Shown here: positions 55,384-63,736 of the stretch, piece by piece | How the letters are laid out: each line of letters opens with the position of its first letter | Position numbering within the stretch: the stretch's first letter is position 1 | Assembly (NCBI GenBank): GCA_002335865.1 | Contig: DDCY01000029.1 | Coordinates: 260,620 to 324,619, forward strand | Source: Saprospiraceae bacterium UBA1994 | GTDB taxonomy: Bacteria > Bacteroidota > Bacteroidia > Chitinophagales > Saprospiraceae | Direction: 5' to 3' | DNA: 64,000 nucleotides | Program-made: the position numbers and the translations under genes | The notes under the pieces: generated by a model | What the model saw: the letters and a program-made list of their open reading frames with translations, nothing else | The model's database searches: none | What the model was told of the DNA's origin: nothing

Positions 55384-58221
55384 TCATACCACTAAATTCA
55401 CCATCCTTCCTGGTACAACTATCACTTTCTTGGGCTTTGTCCCGTCCAATAATGATATTACATCCGGATTGCTAGTTACGAATTCGATGACTTCGTCTCT
55501 GGATAATCCTGAAGCGATACTGAGTAGTATTTTCTTTTTACCGTTGAAGCAAATTGGATATTCTTTACTCGCTTCTACCAAATACTTGTCTTCATGAATA
55601 GGATAATCAGCGTGGTGAACGCTACTTGCGTTACCTAGCTTATGCCATAGTTCTTCGGCTACAAATGGCGCAAATGGTGCGATTAATCTTACTAATGGTT
55701 CAAGTGCTGCTTTACTAGTAGTATTAAGTTTTCGCAGTTCATTGACGCAGATCATAAATGCACTTACTCCGGTATTGAAGGAAAATCGGGCAATATCATC
55801 GTTGAGCTTTTTGATACATGTATGTACTACTTTCATTTGTTGCGGAGTAGCCTCTGTATCAGTTACAAGCCATCCATTTTGTTCCTCATCAAATAGTCCC
55901 CAAAACTTACGCAAGAACTTAAATACTCCATCGATACCATTAGTATCCCACGGCTTACTCTGCTCTATTGGTCCAAGAAACATTTCATACATGCGGAAAC
56001 AATCTGCTCCGTATTTTGCTACTACATCATCGGGGTTCACTACGTTGTGATATCTCTTACTCATTTTTCCGACTTCAGAGATCGTCACGAATTTGAAATC
56101 TTCTTCAGCACATCCGACCACTACACTATCTTTCATCACTCCATTCACTCCGTTGAAAATTGCTCCTTTATAGTCAGGGCGAAAATCTATGAATTGTCTT
56201 ATTCCTTCAGCACTGAGGTGACTATCTGAAGTACTATAATCTGTTACAAAATCTACATGTGTATTGATCTTGGCATAGTCATTATCATCTTTCACTTGCT
56301 CCTTACTACAGAATTCTCCAGAATCTTTGTGAAGATATAGCGACTCTATCACACCTTGGATCATTCCTTGATTTACCAGCTTTTTGAACGGCTCCTTGGT
56401 AGGTACTAATCCTTTGTCGAATAAAAATTTATGTACGAATCTACTGTACAATAAGTGTCCTACAGCATGCTCTGTTCCGCCAATGTATAGATCCACATCT
56501 TGCCAGTAATTAAGTGCTTCTGTAGAAGCAAATTGTCCCGGATTATTAGGATCCATATATCTAAGGAAATACCAACTTGATCCTGCATATCCAGGCATCG
56601 TATTAGTCTCCATTTTATAACCATCTCTATTGACCCATTCGCTTGCTTTACTCAATGGAGAGTTTCCATCGGTAGTCGGTTTGAAATCCGATACCATTGG
56701 AAGTTCTAATGGTAATTGGTCTGATGTAAGAGGATGACTTACACCGTCTGCATCATACTTGATAGGGAATGGTTCACCCCAATATCTTTGTCTACTGAAG
56801 TTAGCATCTCTTAGCTTATAATTGATCTTACGAGCGCCGATCCCCATTTCTACCATCTTCGTGATGGATGCTTTAATCGCATTTTTTACGGAAAGACCAT
56901 TGAGGAATTCAGAATTGATCATCTTTCCTTCTTTGTCACCTTTTCCAGAGTTAGGATATTCAGATTGATCAACTACTTGTGTGATGGTTAGATCATATTT
57001 CTTTGCAAAATTGAAATCTCTTTCATCATCACTTGGTACGGCCATGATCGCACCTGTACCGTAATCCTTAAGTACATACTCACCGATCCATACAGGGAGT
57101 TTCTCACCAGATATTGGATTAGTAGCATAAGCACCTGTGAATGCTCCAGTCACTTCTTTTACTTCTGATATACGTTCTCTCTCGGATCTACTATTTGTAT
57201 ATTCCAGATATGCAGCTACTGCTTCTTTTTGAGCATCAGTAGTGATCTGTGCCACTAAGTCATGCTCTGGAGCCAATACCATATATGTTGCTCCAAAAAT
57301 CGTATCAGGTCTTGTTGTAAATATTTCGATAGATTGATTACTATCCACTAATGGGAAAAACATTTGTGCTCCTTGGGATTTTCCGATCCAGTTGGCTTGC
57401 ATCGCTTTGAGTGCGTCAGACCAATCAACATCATCAAGATCCTTAAGTAGTCTTTCGGCAAATGCTGTAGTGCGGAATGACCATTGCATCATTGCTCGCT
57501 TCTCTACAGGGTAGCCACCACGCTCAGAGACACCATTTTGTATCTCATCGTTTGCTAGGACAGTTCCTAGAGCTTCACACCAATTAACATATCCGGTCTT
57601 ACGGTATGCCAATCTATAGTTCATGAGTACATCATCCTTCTGTTTAGGTGAGTATGCTGACCATTCTTTAGCAGTGAATGTTTCTTCTTGGCTACTATTT
57701 GATGTAGCGTTATTGTTTCCTTCTTTTTCAAATTGATCGACTAAGCCAGTTATAGGCATTGACTTACCAGCTAGAGTATCAAAGTAATGATCAAAAAGCT
57801 GAAGGAATATCCATTGTGTCCACTTATAATATTTAGGATCAGAAGTATTTACCGCTCTGTCCCAATCATAATTGAATCCTATATTATCTAATTGTGCTCT
57901 ATATTTAGCAGTATTCTCAGCGGTAGATTCTGCTGGATGTACACCTTTTTGAATAGCATATTGTTCCGCAGGTAGTCCAAATGCATCATATCCCATAGGG
58001 TGTAATACATTGAACCCATTCTGACGCTTCCATCTCGCAAATATATCAGCAGCGATATAACCCAATGGGTGTCCGACGTGTAGACCAGCACCTGAGGGAT
58101 ATGGGAACATAGATAATACATAGTACTTAGGTCTGCTCGTATCGTTGGTTACTTTGTAGACTTGATTGTCTGACCAATATTGCTTCCACTTACTTTCTTG
58201 ATCACTTGGCTTATAGCTCAT
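55384..58221 (-). CDS. leuS: Leucyl-tRNA synthetase
   Basis: Class I aminoacyl-tRNA synthetase charging tRNA-Leu. From ATG 58221 it has 945 residues with HVGH (48-51, the HIGH motif), the CP1 editing domain (TTRPDTIFGATYMVLAPEHD), and KMSKR (about 719). It carries insertions of roughly 80-100 residues compared with the compact bacterial enzyme, for instance around the region 160-190 rich in Asn/Ser. Eleven further codons are open upstream, but they overlap a promoter element, so ATG 58221 is chosen. Confidence 0.96.
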   Translation of the reverse strand: MSYKPSDQESKWKQYWSDNQVYKVTNDTSRPKYYVLSMFPYPSGAGLHVGHPLGYIAADIFARWKRQNGFNVLHPMGYDAFGLPAEQYAIQKGVHPAESTAENTAKYRAQLDNIGFNYDWDRAVNTSDPKYYKWTQWIFLQLFDHYFDTLAGKSMPITGLVDQFEKEGNNNATSNSSQEETFTAKEWSAYSPKQKDDVLMNYRLAYRKTGYVNWCEALGTVLANDEIQNGVSERGGYPVEKRAMMQWSFRTTAFAERLLKDLDDVDWSDALKAMQANWIGKSQGAQMFFPLVDSNQSIEIFTTRPDTIFGATYMVLAPEHDLVAQITTDAQKEAVAAYLEYTNSRSERERISEVKEVTGAFTGAYATNPISGEKLPVWIGEYVLKDYGTGAIMAVPSDDERDFNFAKKYDLTITQVVDQSEYPNSGKGDKEGKMINSEFLNGLSVKNAIKASITKMVEMGIGARKINYKLRDANFSRQRYWGEPFPIKYDADGVSHPLTSDQLPLELPMVSDFKPTTDGNSPLSKASEWVNRDGYKMETNTMPGYAGSSWYFLRYMDPNNPGQFASTEALNYWQDVDLYIGGTEHAVGHLLYSRFVHKFLFDKGLVPTKEPFKKLVNQGMIQGVIESLYLHKDSGEFCSKEQVKDDNDYAKINTHVDFVTDYSTSDSHLSAEGIRQFIDFRPDYKGAIFNGVNGVMKDSVVVGCAEEDFKFVTISEVGKMSKRYHNVVNPDDVVAKYGADCFRMYEMFLGPIEQSKPWDTNGIDGVFKFLRKFWGLFDEEQNGWLVTDTEATPQQMKVVHTCIKKLNDDIARFSFNTGVSAFMICVNELRKLNTTSKAALEPLVRLIAPFAPFVAEELWHKLGNASSVHHADYPIHEDKYLVEASKEYPICFNGKKKILLSIASGLSRDEVIEFVTSNPDVISLLDGTKPKKVIVVPGRMVNLVV

Positions 58222-58251
58222 ATCTGTTGCTGTATATTTTAAAACAAGACA

Positions 58252-58259
58252 CAAAGATA
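58252..58259 (-). promoter_or_regulatory. -7 promoter element of leuS
   Basis: TATCTTTG on the minus strand, 30 bases before ATG 58221. It overlaps the codons of any longer N-terminus, which excludes them. Confidence 0.65.
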
Positions 58260-58386
58260 TGAAATTGGTTAGATGATTGAAATGGTTCCAAGGGTATTAA
58301 AGTTATCAGTATTCAGGCTCTTAGGCCTACACTATTTCTGCAGGAAGCCCTATGATGTGTAAGTTGTTGTCCTTTTCAAAATGGAC

Positions 58387-58620
58387 TTATACTTTTTTAG
58401 AAGTATTATATATAGTTACATCGCGAATACAATTGATTTTTATGATAGCAGTAGTACTGTTGAAAAATGCTGTAAAGTCACCTATCTACCAGTTTTTGAC
58501 ATCAAATTGGATAGTGTATTCTTTTCTAGATGTATCAAGAAAATAGGTTCTCAAACATCTAATTCTGTCGTAATAATGATGTTCGACTTTATCAATTTTT
58601 CCATGAAGTAAATTTCCCAT
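58387..58620 (-). pseudogene. Dead Crp/Fnr-type regulator (cyclic-nucleotide-binding domain)
   Basis: A minus-strand frame reads CLRTYFLDTSRKEYTIQFDV, then KNW, an in-frame TAG, then IGDFTAFFNSTTAIIKIN, ending at a TAA at 58387. This is the beta-roll segment of Bacteroidota Crp/Fnr-like regulators, whose usual form is CLR-x-Y-F-x-D-x-x-G-K-E-x-x-I-Q-F, W, I-x-D-x-x-S-F. The N-terminal helices and the C-terminal DNA-binding helix-turn-helix are missing or scrambled. ATG 58620 is not at the usual start position; coding-like traces continue upstream to about 58720. Confidence 0.7.
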
Positions 58621-58761
58621 TTTAATCCAACTAGCAAATTTATTTTAATAATTTGTAGCTCTTGATAGTCGCAAATATTTTTAAAAAATCTGGTATAATT
58701 GAATCTGAACTTTCCGTTAAAAGTTATTTACAAGGCGACACATTATTTAATTTGATTTTCA

Positions 58762-59967
58762 TTAACTTTCTATTGCCTCTATACCAGGTAGTTCTTTACC
58801 TTCTAAAAATTCCAACATTGCTCCTCCACCAGTAGATACGAAACTAACTTTTTCAGCTAGTCCAGCTTTATTGATTGCTGATACACTATCTCCGCCACCG
58901 ATGAGCGTATATGCACCATCAGTAGTAGCGTCTGCTACTGCTTGTGCAGCTGTAAATGTACCTTTGGAGAAAGCTTCCATTTCGAATACACCCATTGGGC
59001 CATTCCATAAAACAGTCTTAGATAATTTGATGACGTCTGAGTACACCTGTATCGCCTTACTTCCGATATCTAGTCCCATCCATCCATCTGGAATATTGTC
59101 ACTGGCTACTACTTTTGTGTTGGCATCTGCAGCAAAATTATCTGCTATTACAGAGTCTTCAGGTAAGTAGATTTTTGTGTTTTCTTTCTTTGCTTCAGCT
59201 AAGATATCTCTAGCCATATCTAGATAGTCGTCTTCACAAAGAGAGTTACCTATTGAGCCACCCTGAGATTTAAGAAATGTATACGCCATTCCTCCACCGA
59301 CTAGGATATTATCCATCACAGGGATTAGGTTTTTGAGCAATTGGATTTTGTCAGATACTTTAGCTCCACCAATGATAGCAGTGACAGGATGCTCCGGACT
59401 TTGACTGAGTTTACGTGCATTGCTAAGTTCTGCGTTCATTAACATACCAAATCCTCTTTTGTCTTTGTCAAAAAACTGGGCAATGATGGCTGTACTTGCA
59501 TGAGCTCTATGCGCTGTACCGAAAGCGTCATTGATATACACATCGGCGAGTTCAGATATTGATTTTGCAAAGTCAGCATCACCTGCTTTCTCTTCATTAT
59601 AAAAACGGGTGTTTTCTAATAGAAGAATCTCTCCTCCAATCAAAGTGTTTGAAGCATCCACTACCTCTGATCCGATAGTATCATCTACGAAATGCACTTT
59701 AGTTCCTGAAAGCTCACTAAGGTGAAATACTAAGTGACTAAGACTAAATTTTATCCGATCGTCACTTTTTGGATTAAGATCTTTTGGCCGTCCAAGGTGA
59801 GAACAGAGTATAACTGCCGCACCTTCCGCTAAGGCATACTTAATAGTAGGCATTGCTTTCACCATTCGAGTGTCATCAGTGATATTACGCTCTGGATCTA
59901 GTGGTACATTGAAGTCTACACGGATCAGTACTTTCTTATCTTTTATGTTGATGTCTTGGATGTTCAT
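58762..59967 (-). CDS. pgk: Phosphoglycerate kinase
   Basis: Transfers phosphate from 1,3-bisphosphoglycerate to ADP in glycolysis. The 401-residue protein has KKVLIRVDFNVPLD at 11-24, SHLGRPKD with substrate-binding residues, and the ATP-side VLWNGPMGVFE and GGGDSVSA. It follows gap on the same strand but has its own promoter element, with a hairpin between, so read-through and independent initiation may both occur. Confidence 0.97.
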   Translation of the reverse strand: MNIQDINIKDKKVLIRVDFNVPLDPERNITDDTRMVKAMPTIKYALAEGAAVILCSHLGRPKDLNPKSDDRIKFSLSHLVFHLSELSGTKVHFVDDTIGSEVVDASNTLIGGEILLLENTRFYNEEKAGDADFAKSISELADVYINDAFGTAHRAHASTAIIAQFFDKDKRGFGMLMNAELSNARKLSQSPEHPVTAIIGGAKVSDKIQLLKNLIPVMDNILVGGGMAYTFLKSQGGSIGNSLCEDDYLDMARDILAEAKKENTKIYLPEDSVIADNFAADANTKVVASDNIPDGWMGLDIGSKAIQVYSDVIKLSKTVLWNGPMGVFEMEAFSKGTFTAAQAVADATTDGAYTLIGGGDSVSAINKAGLAEKVSFVSTGGGAMLEFLEGKELPGIEAIES

Positions 59968-60005
59968 ATATTCCTATCTTTAGTCTCAGGTAATTAAATA
60001 TAATA

Positions 60006-60013
60006 CAAATATA
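60006..60013 (-). promoter_or_regulatory. -7 promoter element of pgk
   Basis: TATATTTG on the minus strand, 38 bases before the pgk ATG. It directly follows, and shares a base with, the terminator stem of gap. Confidence 0.55.
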
Positions 60014-60040
60014 AAAGCCCAACATTACTGTCAGGCTTTT
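60013..60040 (-). terminator. Terminator between gap and pgk
   Basis: An 11-base-pair stem including two wobble pairs (AAAGCCTGACA / TGTTGGGCTTT on the minus strand) with a 4-base loop and a T-rich end. Confidence 0.75.
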
Positions 60041-60106
60041 ACTCACTTACTTAATCAATATTCTTTACTGCCAACAAATAACAGCGATGAAATATTATTC
60101 TTGTTA

Positions 60107-61099
60107 TTATTTTGCCACCAACTGAGCTAGTCTTGCTGAATAACCTGCTTCGTTATCATACCAGCTTACGATTTTCAATAAGTTGCCGTCCATTACATTG
60201 ATAAGCTGGGAATCTAGTATAGAACTATGCTTGTTTCCTACTATATCACAAGATACTAGCGGATCAGTAGAATATTCCAAGATTCCTTTCATATCTGTAT
60301 CAGCATGCTTTTTGAATAATGCTTTGAGTTTATCTACATCTGTAGTTTCTTCTATAAGGACATTGAGTTCTATTACAGACCCTGTTGGAATAGGTACTCT
60401 AAATGCCATAGAAGTTAATTTGTCTTTGATCGCAGGGACTACTATAGCAGTAGCAATTGCTGCTCCTGTCGTAGTAGGTACGATATTGATCGCTGCCGCT
60501 CTTGCTCTACGTAGATCACTATGCGGTGCATCTTGTATGTTTTGATCAGCAGTGTATCCATGTATAGTAGACATAGACCCTTTCACTACCGTGAAATTCT
60601 CTGTTAAAATCTTACATACTGGTGCAAGACAGTTTGTTGTACAGGATGCGTTGGATAAAATATCCTCATCTCCAGTAAGTTCATTATCATTTACTCCAAG
60701 TACTACAGTTTTGATATCAGTTCCTTTTGCTGGTGCAGAAAGTATTACTTTCTTCGCTCCAGCAGTAATGTGCTTTGATGCTCCATTTCTGTCACGGAAT
60801 ATTCCAGTACACTCCAGTACAGTATCTATTTTGAGTTCTGTCCAGTTGAGGGCTTCAGGATTTCTTTCTGATGAAGCTTGTATCTCCTTTCCATTCACTA
60901 CTAAGTGAGTGTCAGTAGCTGTTACATTGCCATCAAACTTGCCATGCACACTATCAAACTTGAGAAGGTGCGCTAGGGTAGCGTTATCCGTAAGGTCATT
61001 TATAGCTACTACTTCGATGCTATCATCATTAATAAGATTTCTGAAGGTAAGTCTTCCTATTCTTCCAAAGCCGTTAATGGCCACTCTCTTTTTTGACAT
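60107..61099 (-). CDS. gap: Glyceraldehyde-3-phosphate dehydrogenase
   Basis: NAD-dependent glycolytic dehydrogenase of 330 residues. The NAD-binding loop AINGFGRIGR is at 7-16, and the catalytic Cys is in SNASCTTNCLAP. The C-terminal SWYDNEAGYSARL block is intact. It is upstream of pgk, an order common in bacteria, giving two consecutive glycolytic enzymes. It has its own promoter. Confidence 0.97.
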   Translation of the reverse strand: MSKKRVAINGFGRIGRLTFRNLINDDSIEVVAINDLTDNATLAHLLKFDSVHGKFDGNVTATDTHLVVNGKEIQASSERNPEALNWTELKIDTVLECTGIFRDRNGASKHITAGAKKVILSAPAKGTDIKTVVLGVNDNELTGDEDILSNASCTTNCLAPVCKILTENFTVVKGSMSTIHGYTADQNIQDAPHSDLRRARAAAINIVPTTTGAAIATAIVVPAIKDKLTSMAFRVPIPTGSVIELNVLIEETTDVDKLKALFKKHADTDMKGILEYSTDPLVSCDIVGNKHSSILDSQLINVMDGNLLKIVSWYDNEAGYSARLAQLVAK

Positions 61100-61127
61100 G
61101 TTTATCTTGTGTTTGTATTACTTAGTG

Positions 61128-61158
61128 TAAATGTAACAATAATTAATTAGTGTATCAA
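61128..61158 (-). promoter_or_regulatory. Promoter of gap
   Basis: On the minus strand, TTG at 61156-61158 and TACATTTA at 61128-61135 are 20 bases apart; the last base of the -7 box deviates from TAnnTTTG. The leader would be about 20-25 bases. Confidence 0.55.
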
Positions 61159-61200
61159 GTACACTTACATATAAATAACGATAAATTAATATTAATAGTT

Positions 61201-61713
61201 CTAGATTACTTCTTTACATGTTGGTCTTTGGCACATCATTATAATAATATACTTTTCATACCATTGGTCATCGGCATCGATCTTAATAATTTGATACCTT
61301 TTAGCTGCGACCAATGGGCATTTGATATTTTCTGTATTTATAGTGAATTCTTTATACGTTAGGCTGTTGTACGGCAAATATTATTATAGTCATATGTCCC
61401 TTTTCTCAGGAGTTCATTGTTAGATATGTCGTAAGCAGTTGACATTACTTTGTTGCCTTTTTTTGTAATAGATGACTACTTAGTTGTTGAGTTACTTATC
61501 ATCAGGCCCATAGTATTTGGATTCATATGGATGGGTATCATTATCTTTGAATTGGTAATTCTCTATGCTTTTAAGATTACCGATAGAGAAGAAGTACTAT
61601 GTATTTTGGGTCTAATTATCCGTTCTGTAAGTAGTCTCATAGTAGGCCAGATTAAGACCATGGCTACATAGATCAACGCTACGAATGTTGTTATTTCTAT
61701 TCACATGTTGATA
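61201..61713 (-). pseudogene. Decayed gene(s): membrane segment and Cys-containing part
   Basis: A minus-strand frame shows TTFVALIYVAMVLIWPTMRL and then RIIRPKIHSTSSLSV, a stop, ITNSKIMIPIHMNPNTMGLM, another stop, and then MSTAYDISNNELLRKGTYDY from 61445. In another frame follow NSLTYKEFTINTENIKCPLV and QIIKIDADDQWYEKYIIIMM with paired Cys, ending at 61201. The reading suggests one or two dead genes; no family is recognised. Open plus-strand frames here are judged to be shadows. Confidence 0.4.
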
Positions 61714-61725
61714 TTGTACTAATTG

Positions 61726-62691
61726 TTAATTTTTCATGTCGAACGAGCGTATAAATTCAAGTATTTTATAGTCTAACCAATTGTAATCGGAGCCAATAGT
61801 AGTAAATCCTACATGACCACCATACTTAGTTGCGATTAGATGAATATTTTTACTGAATTCAGCTATTTTTTTCGGGATACAGCCTTTTGTAAGGAAGGGG
61901 TCATCCTCAGAAGAGATTAACAGTGTGGGTAAGGTAACGGCTTCCAAGAACTGTAATGCATTACAATTTCGATAGTAATCTTGAGCACCATCAAAGCCAT
62001 GGAGTGGTCCTGTAAAGTATTCGTCAAAATCAATAAGCGTTTTCACTTTTTTGATATCATTCATATCAATATACTCTGGATGAATTGTCGCTTTAAGACG
62101 CATCTTAGCATTGAGTGATTGAAGGAAATTGTTTTGGTATTGATAATTGTACCAACTAGAGATCCGGTTCGATGATCCTGCCAAATCAATTGGGGCAGAT
62201 ACGGATACTACAGATTTAATTTTACTATGTAAAGGATATTCTCCATCTGTAGTGTATTTGAGGTTCATATTGCCACCTAGGCTATATCCTATCAGATGAA
62301 TCTCTTCATAATCCTTGGCAATCTTATTCACTACCATGTTGAGATCCATTGTGAACCCACTGTGATACATTGTCATAGTCCTATTCATCTCACCACTACA
62401 GGATCTGTAATTGAGTGCACAGATGTCATATCCTTCTAAACTTAGTAGATTGGATATAGACATTATATATTGTGAGTAACTTCCTCCCTCTAGCCCGTGT
62501 GATAGTATCGCTAGTTTCTGATTGTTCCCTCTTACAAAATCTAAATCTATAAAATCATCATCCATTGTTTCCCATCGTTCTCTTTTATATGTAGGCTTTT
62601 GTTGCGTTCTATAAAAGTAGGTGTAGAGCGTATTAAGATGTCCATGTCGTAGCCACCATTTGGGTATATAGTCCGATTTGATTAGTGGCAT
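61726..62691 (-). CDS. Alpha/beta hydrolase, YheT-like
   Basis: A 321-residue cytoplasmic serine hydrolase of the YheT/ABHD1-3 group. The nucleophile is S137 in LIGYSLGGN; the acid is in LLISSEDDPFL and the catalytic His in KYGGHVGF. The early WWLRHGHLNTL segment is a hallmark of the family. The gene starts 1 base after the stop of the glycerophosphodiesterase gene, so the two are co-transcribed; both may process lipid breakdown products, which is an inference. Confidence 0.88.
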   Translation of the reverse strand: MPLIKSDYIPKWWLRHGHLNTLYTYFYRTQQKPTYKRERWETMDDDFIDLDFVRGNNQKLAILSHGLEGGSYSQYIMSISNLLSLEGYDICALNYRSCSGEMNRTMTMYHSGFTMDLNMVVNKIAKDYEEIHLIGYSLGGNMNLKYTTDGEYPLHSKIKSVVSVSAPIDLAGSSNRISSWYNYQYQNNFLQSLNAKMRLKATIHPEYIDMNDIKKVKTLIDFDEYFTGPLHGFDGAQDYYRNCNALQFLEAVTLPTLLISSEDDPFLTKGCIPKKIAEFSKNIHLIATKYGGHVGFTTIGSDYNWLDYKILEFIRSFDMKN

Positions 62692-62692
62692 A

Positions 62693-63613
62693 TTATCCTT
62701 TGCTTAGTTGTAATCCCTTGTATATTTTTATAGCTCTATCAGGATAATCAGAAATTATGCCATGTACACCTAGTAGCATAATGCGTTTTAGGTCACTAAC
62801 TTCATTTATTGTCCATGGTATGAGTTTCATTCCTTGTTCATTGCAATATTGTAATAGTTCAGTGTCTACTAGTTTGTGCGCTGGAGAATAGATGTCTGGG
62901 ACAAATCCAAGTCTATCGATATTGTCTTCAAAGTTACTTGATGATGCTATGAGGTAAGCAAGTTTAATATCAGGTTTTTTCTGATGGATTAATTGTAGTG
63001 TTTCTATATCGAAGCATTGTAATATTATTCTTTCATTTAGATCATATTTAGCTAAAACTTTTAGCACTTCACCGATAAATATCTCAGCATCAGGATGGAA
63101 TTGATTATCGTATTTGGCCTTTCGTTTTATCTCTATACTGTATTGCACGGTAGGCAGCATATTGGCCTTGAGGTATGCTTCAATAGTATCGAATACCATA
63201 GATAACTTGGGTTTTATGATTGGCATTTTTCTTTGTAGAGGAAATTTAATATGCGGCTTTAGCCCCACATCATAGCTGGCGATAGTAGGGTAGTCCATCT
63301 TGAACATGTTGTGTGTATGCATATTCTTCTCATTTATCTCAAGTCTATCTGGACCTATAGATATGTAATGATGGAAGAATGGATCATGAGAAACTACTAC
63401 ACTATAATCTGCAGCTATGACTACATCCATTTCTAGAGTTGTGACTCCAAATTTCAGTGCTCGTATAAACCCTGGAATTGTGTTTTCTGGCATCAGACCT
63501 CTACAGCCTCTATGGCCTTGAATGTCAATATGGTCTGCTAACATATTTTTATTTTGACAAGAATAAATAAATGTAATTATAACCAATAAGGTTATCGTTC
63601 TAAATATATTCAT
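62693..63613 (-). CDS. Glycerophosphodiester phosphodiesterase lipoprotein
   Basis: Hydrolyses glycerophosphodiesters to glycerol-3-phosphate and alcohol. The 306-residue protein has a lipobox (TFIYSC, Cys19) and the GDPD TIM-barrel signature QGHRGCRGLMPENTIPGF (H34, R35, E43) and TLEMDVVIAADYSVVVSHDP (acidic metal ligands, second His). It is expected in the periplasm. It forms an operon with the alpha/beta hydrolase. Its promoter -7 box ends only 4 bases before the ATG. Confidence 0.92.
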   Translation of the reverse strand: MNIFRTITLLVIITFIYSCQNKNMLADHIDIQGHRGCRGLMPENTIPGFIRALKFGVTTLEMDVVIAADYSVVVSHDPFFHHYISIGPDRLEINEKNMHTHNMFKMDYPTIASYDVGLKPHIKFPLQRKMPIIKPKLSMVFDTIEAYLKANMLPTVQYSIEIKRKAKYDNQFHPDAEIFIGEVLKVLAKYDLNERIILQCFDIETLQLIHQKKPDIKLAYLIASSSNFEDNIDRLGFVPDIYSPAHKLVDTELLQYCNEQGMKLIPWTINEVSDLKRIMLLGVHGIISDYPDRAIKIYKGLQLSKG

Positions 63614-63617
63614 AGCG

Positions 63618-63625
63618 CAAAGATA
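63618..63625 (-). promoter_or_regulatory. -7 promoter element of the phosphodiesterase operon
   Basis: TATCTTTG on the minus strand, ending 4 bases before the ATG, predicts a transcript that starts at or inside the start codon region. Confidence 0.6.
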
Positions 63626-63717
63626 GTGAATCGACTAGTTGGCACTATGTTTTTGTATATTGTACACAGGTTATGTATCAATGATTAATTAATATATTTT
63701 CATTAGATCTCTTTGTT

Positions 63718-63725
63718 TACTTTTG
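63718..63725 (+). promoter_or_regulatory. -7 promoter element of ftsX
   Basis: TACTTTTG ends 11 bases before ATG 63737 and matches TAnnTTTG. Confidence 0.55.
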
Positions 63726-63736
63726 AGCATAACAAT

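Noticed and set aside
58222..58254. 11-residue extension of LeuRS
   Set aside because: The -7 element TATCTTTG overlaps its start, and homologues begin at ATG 58221.
58381..58611. Plus-strand 76-codon frame
   Set aside because: It is the complement of the dead Crp/Fnr gene.
61450..61671. Plus-strand frame with membrane-like helices
   Set aside because: Hydrophobic on both strands because of AT-rich composition; the minus strand reads more like a real protein remnant and no start context is seen.
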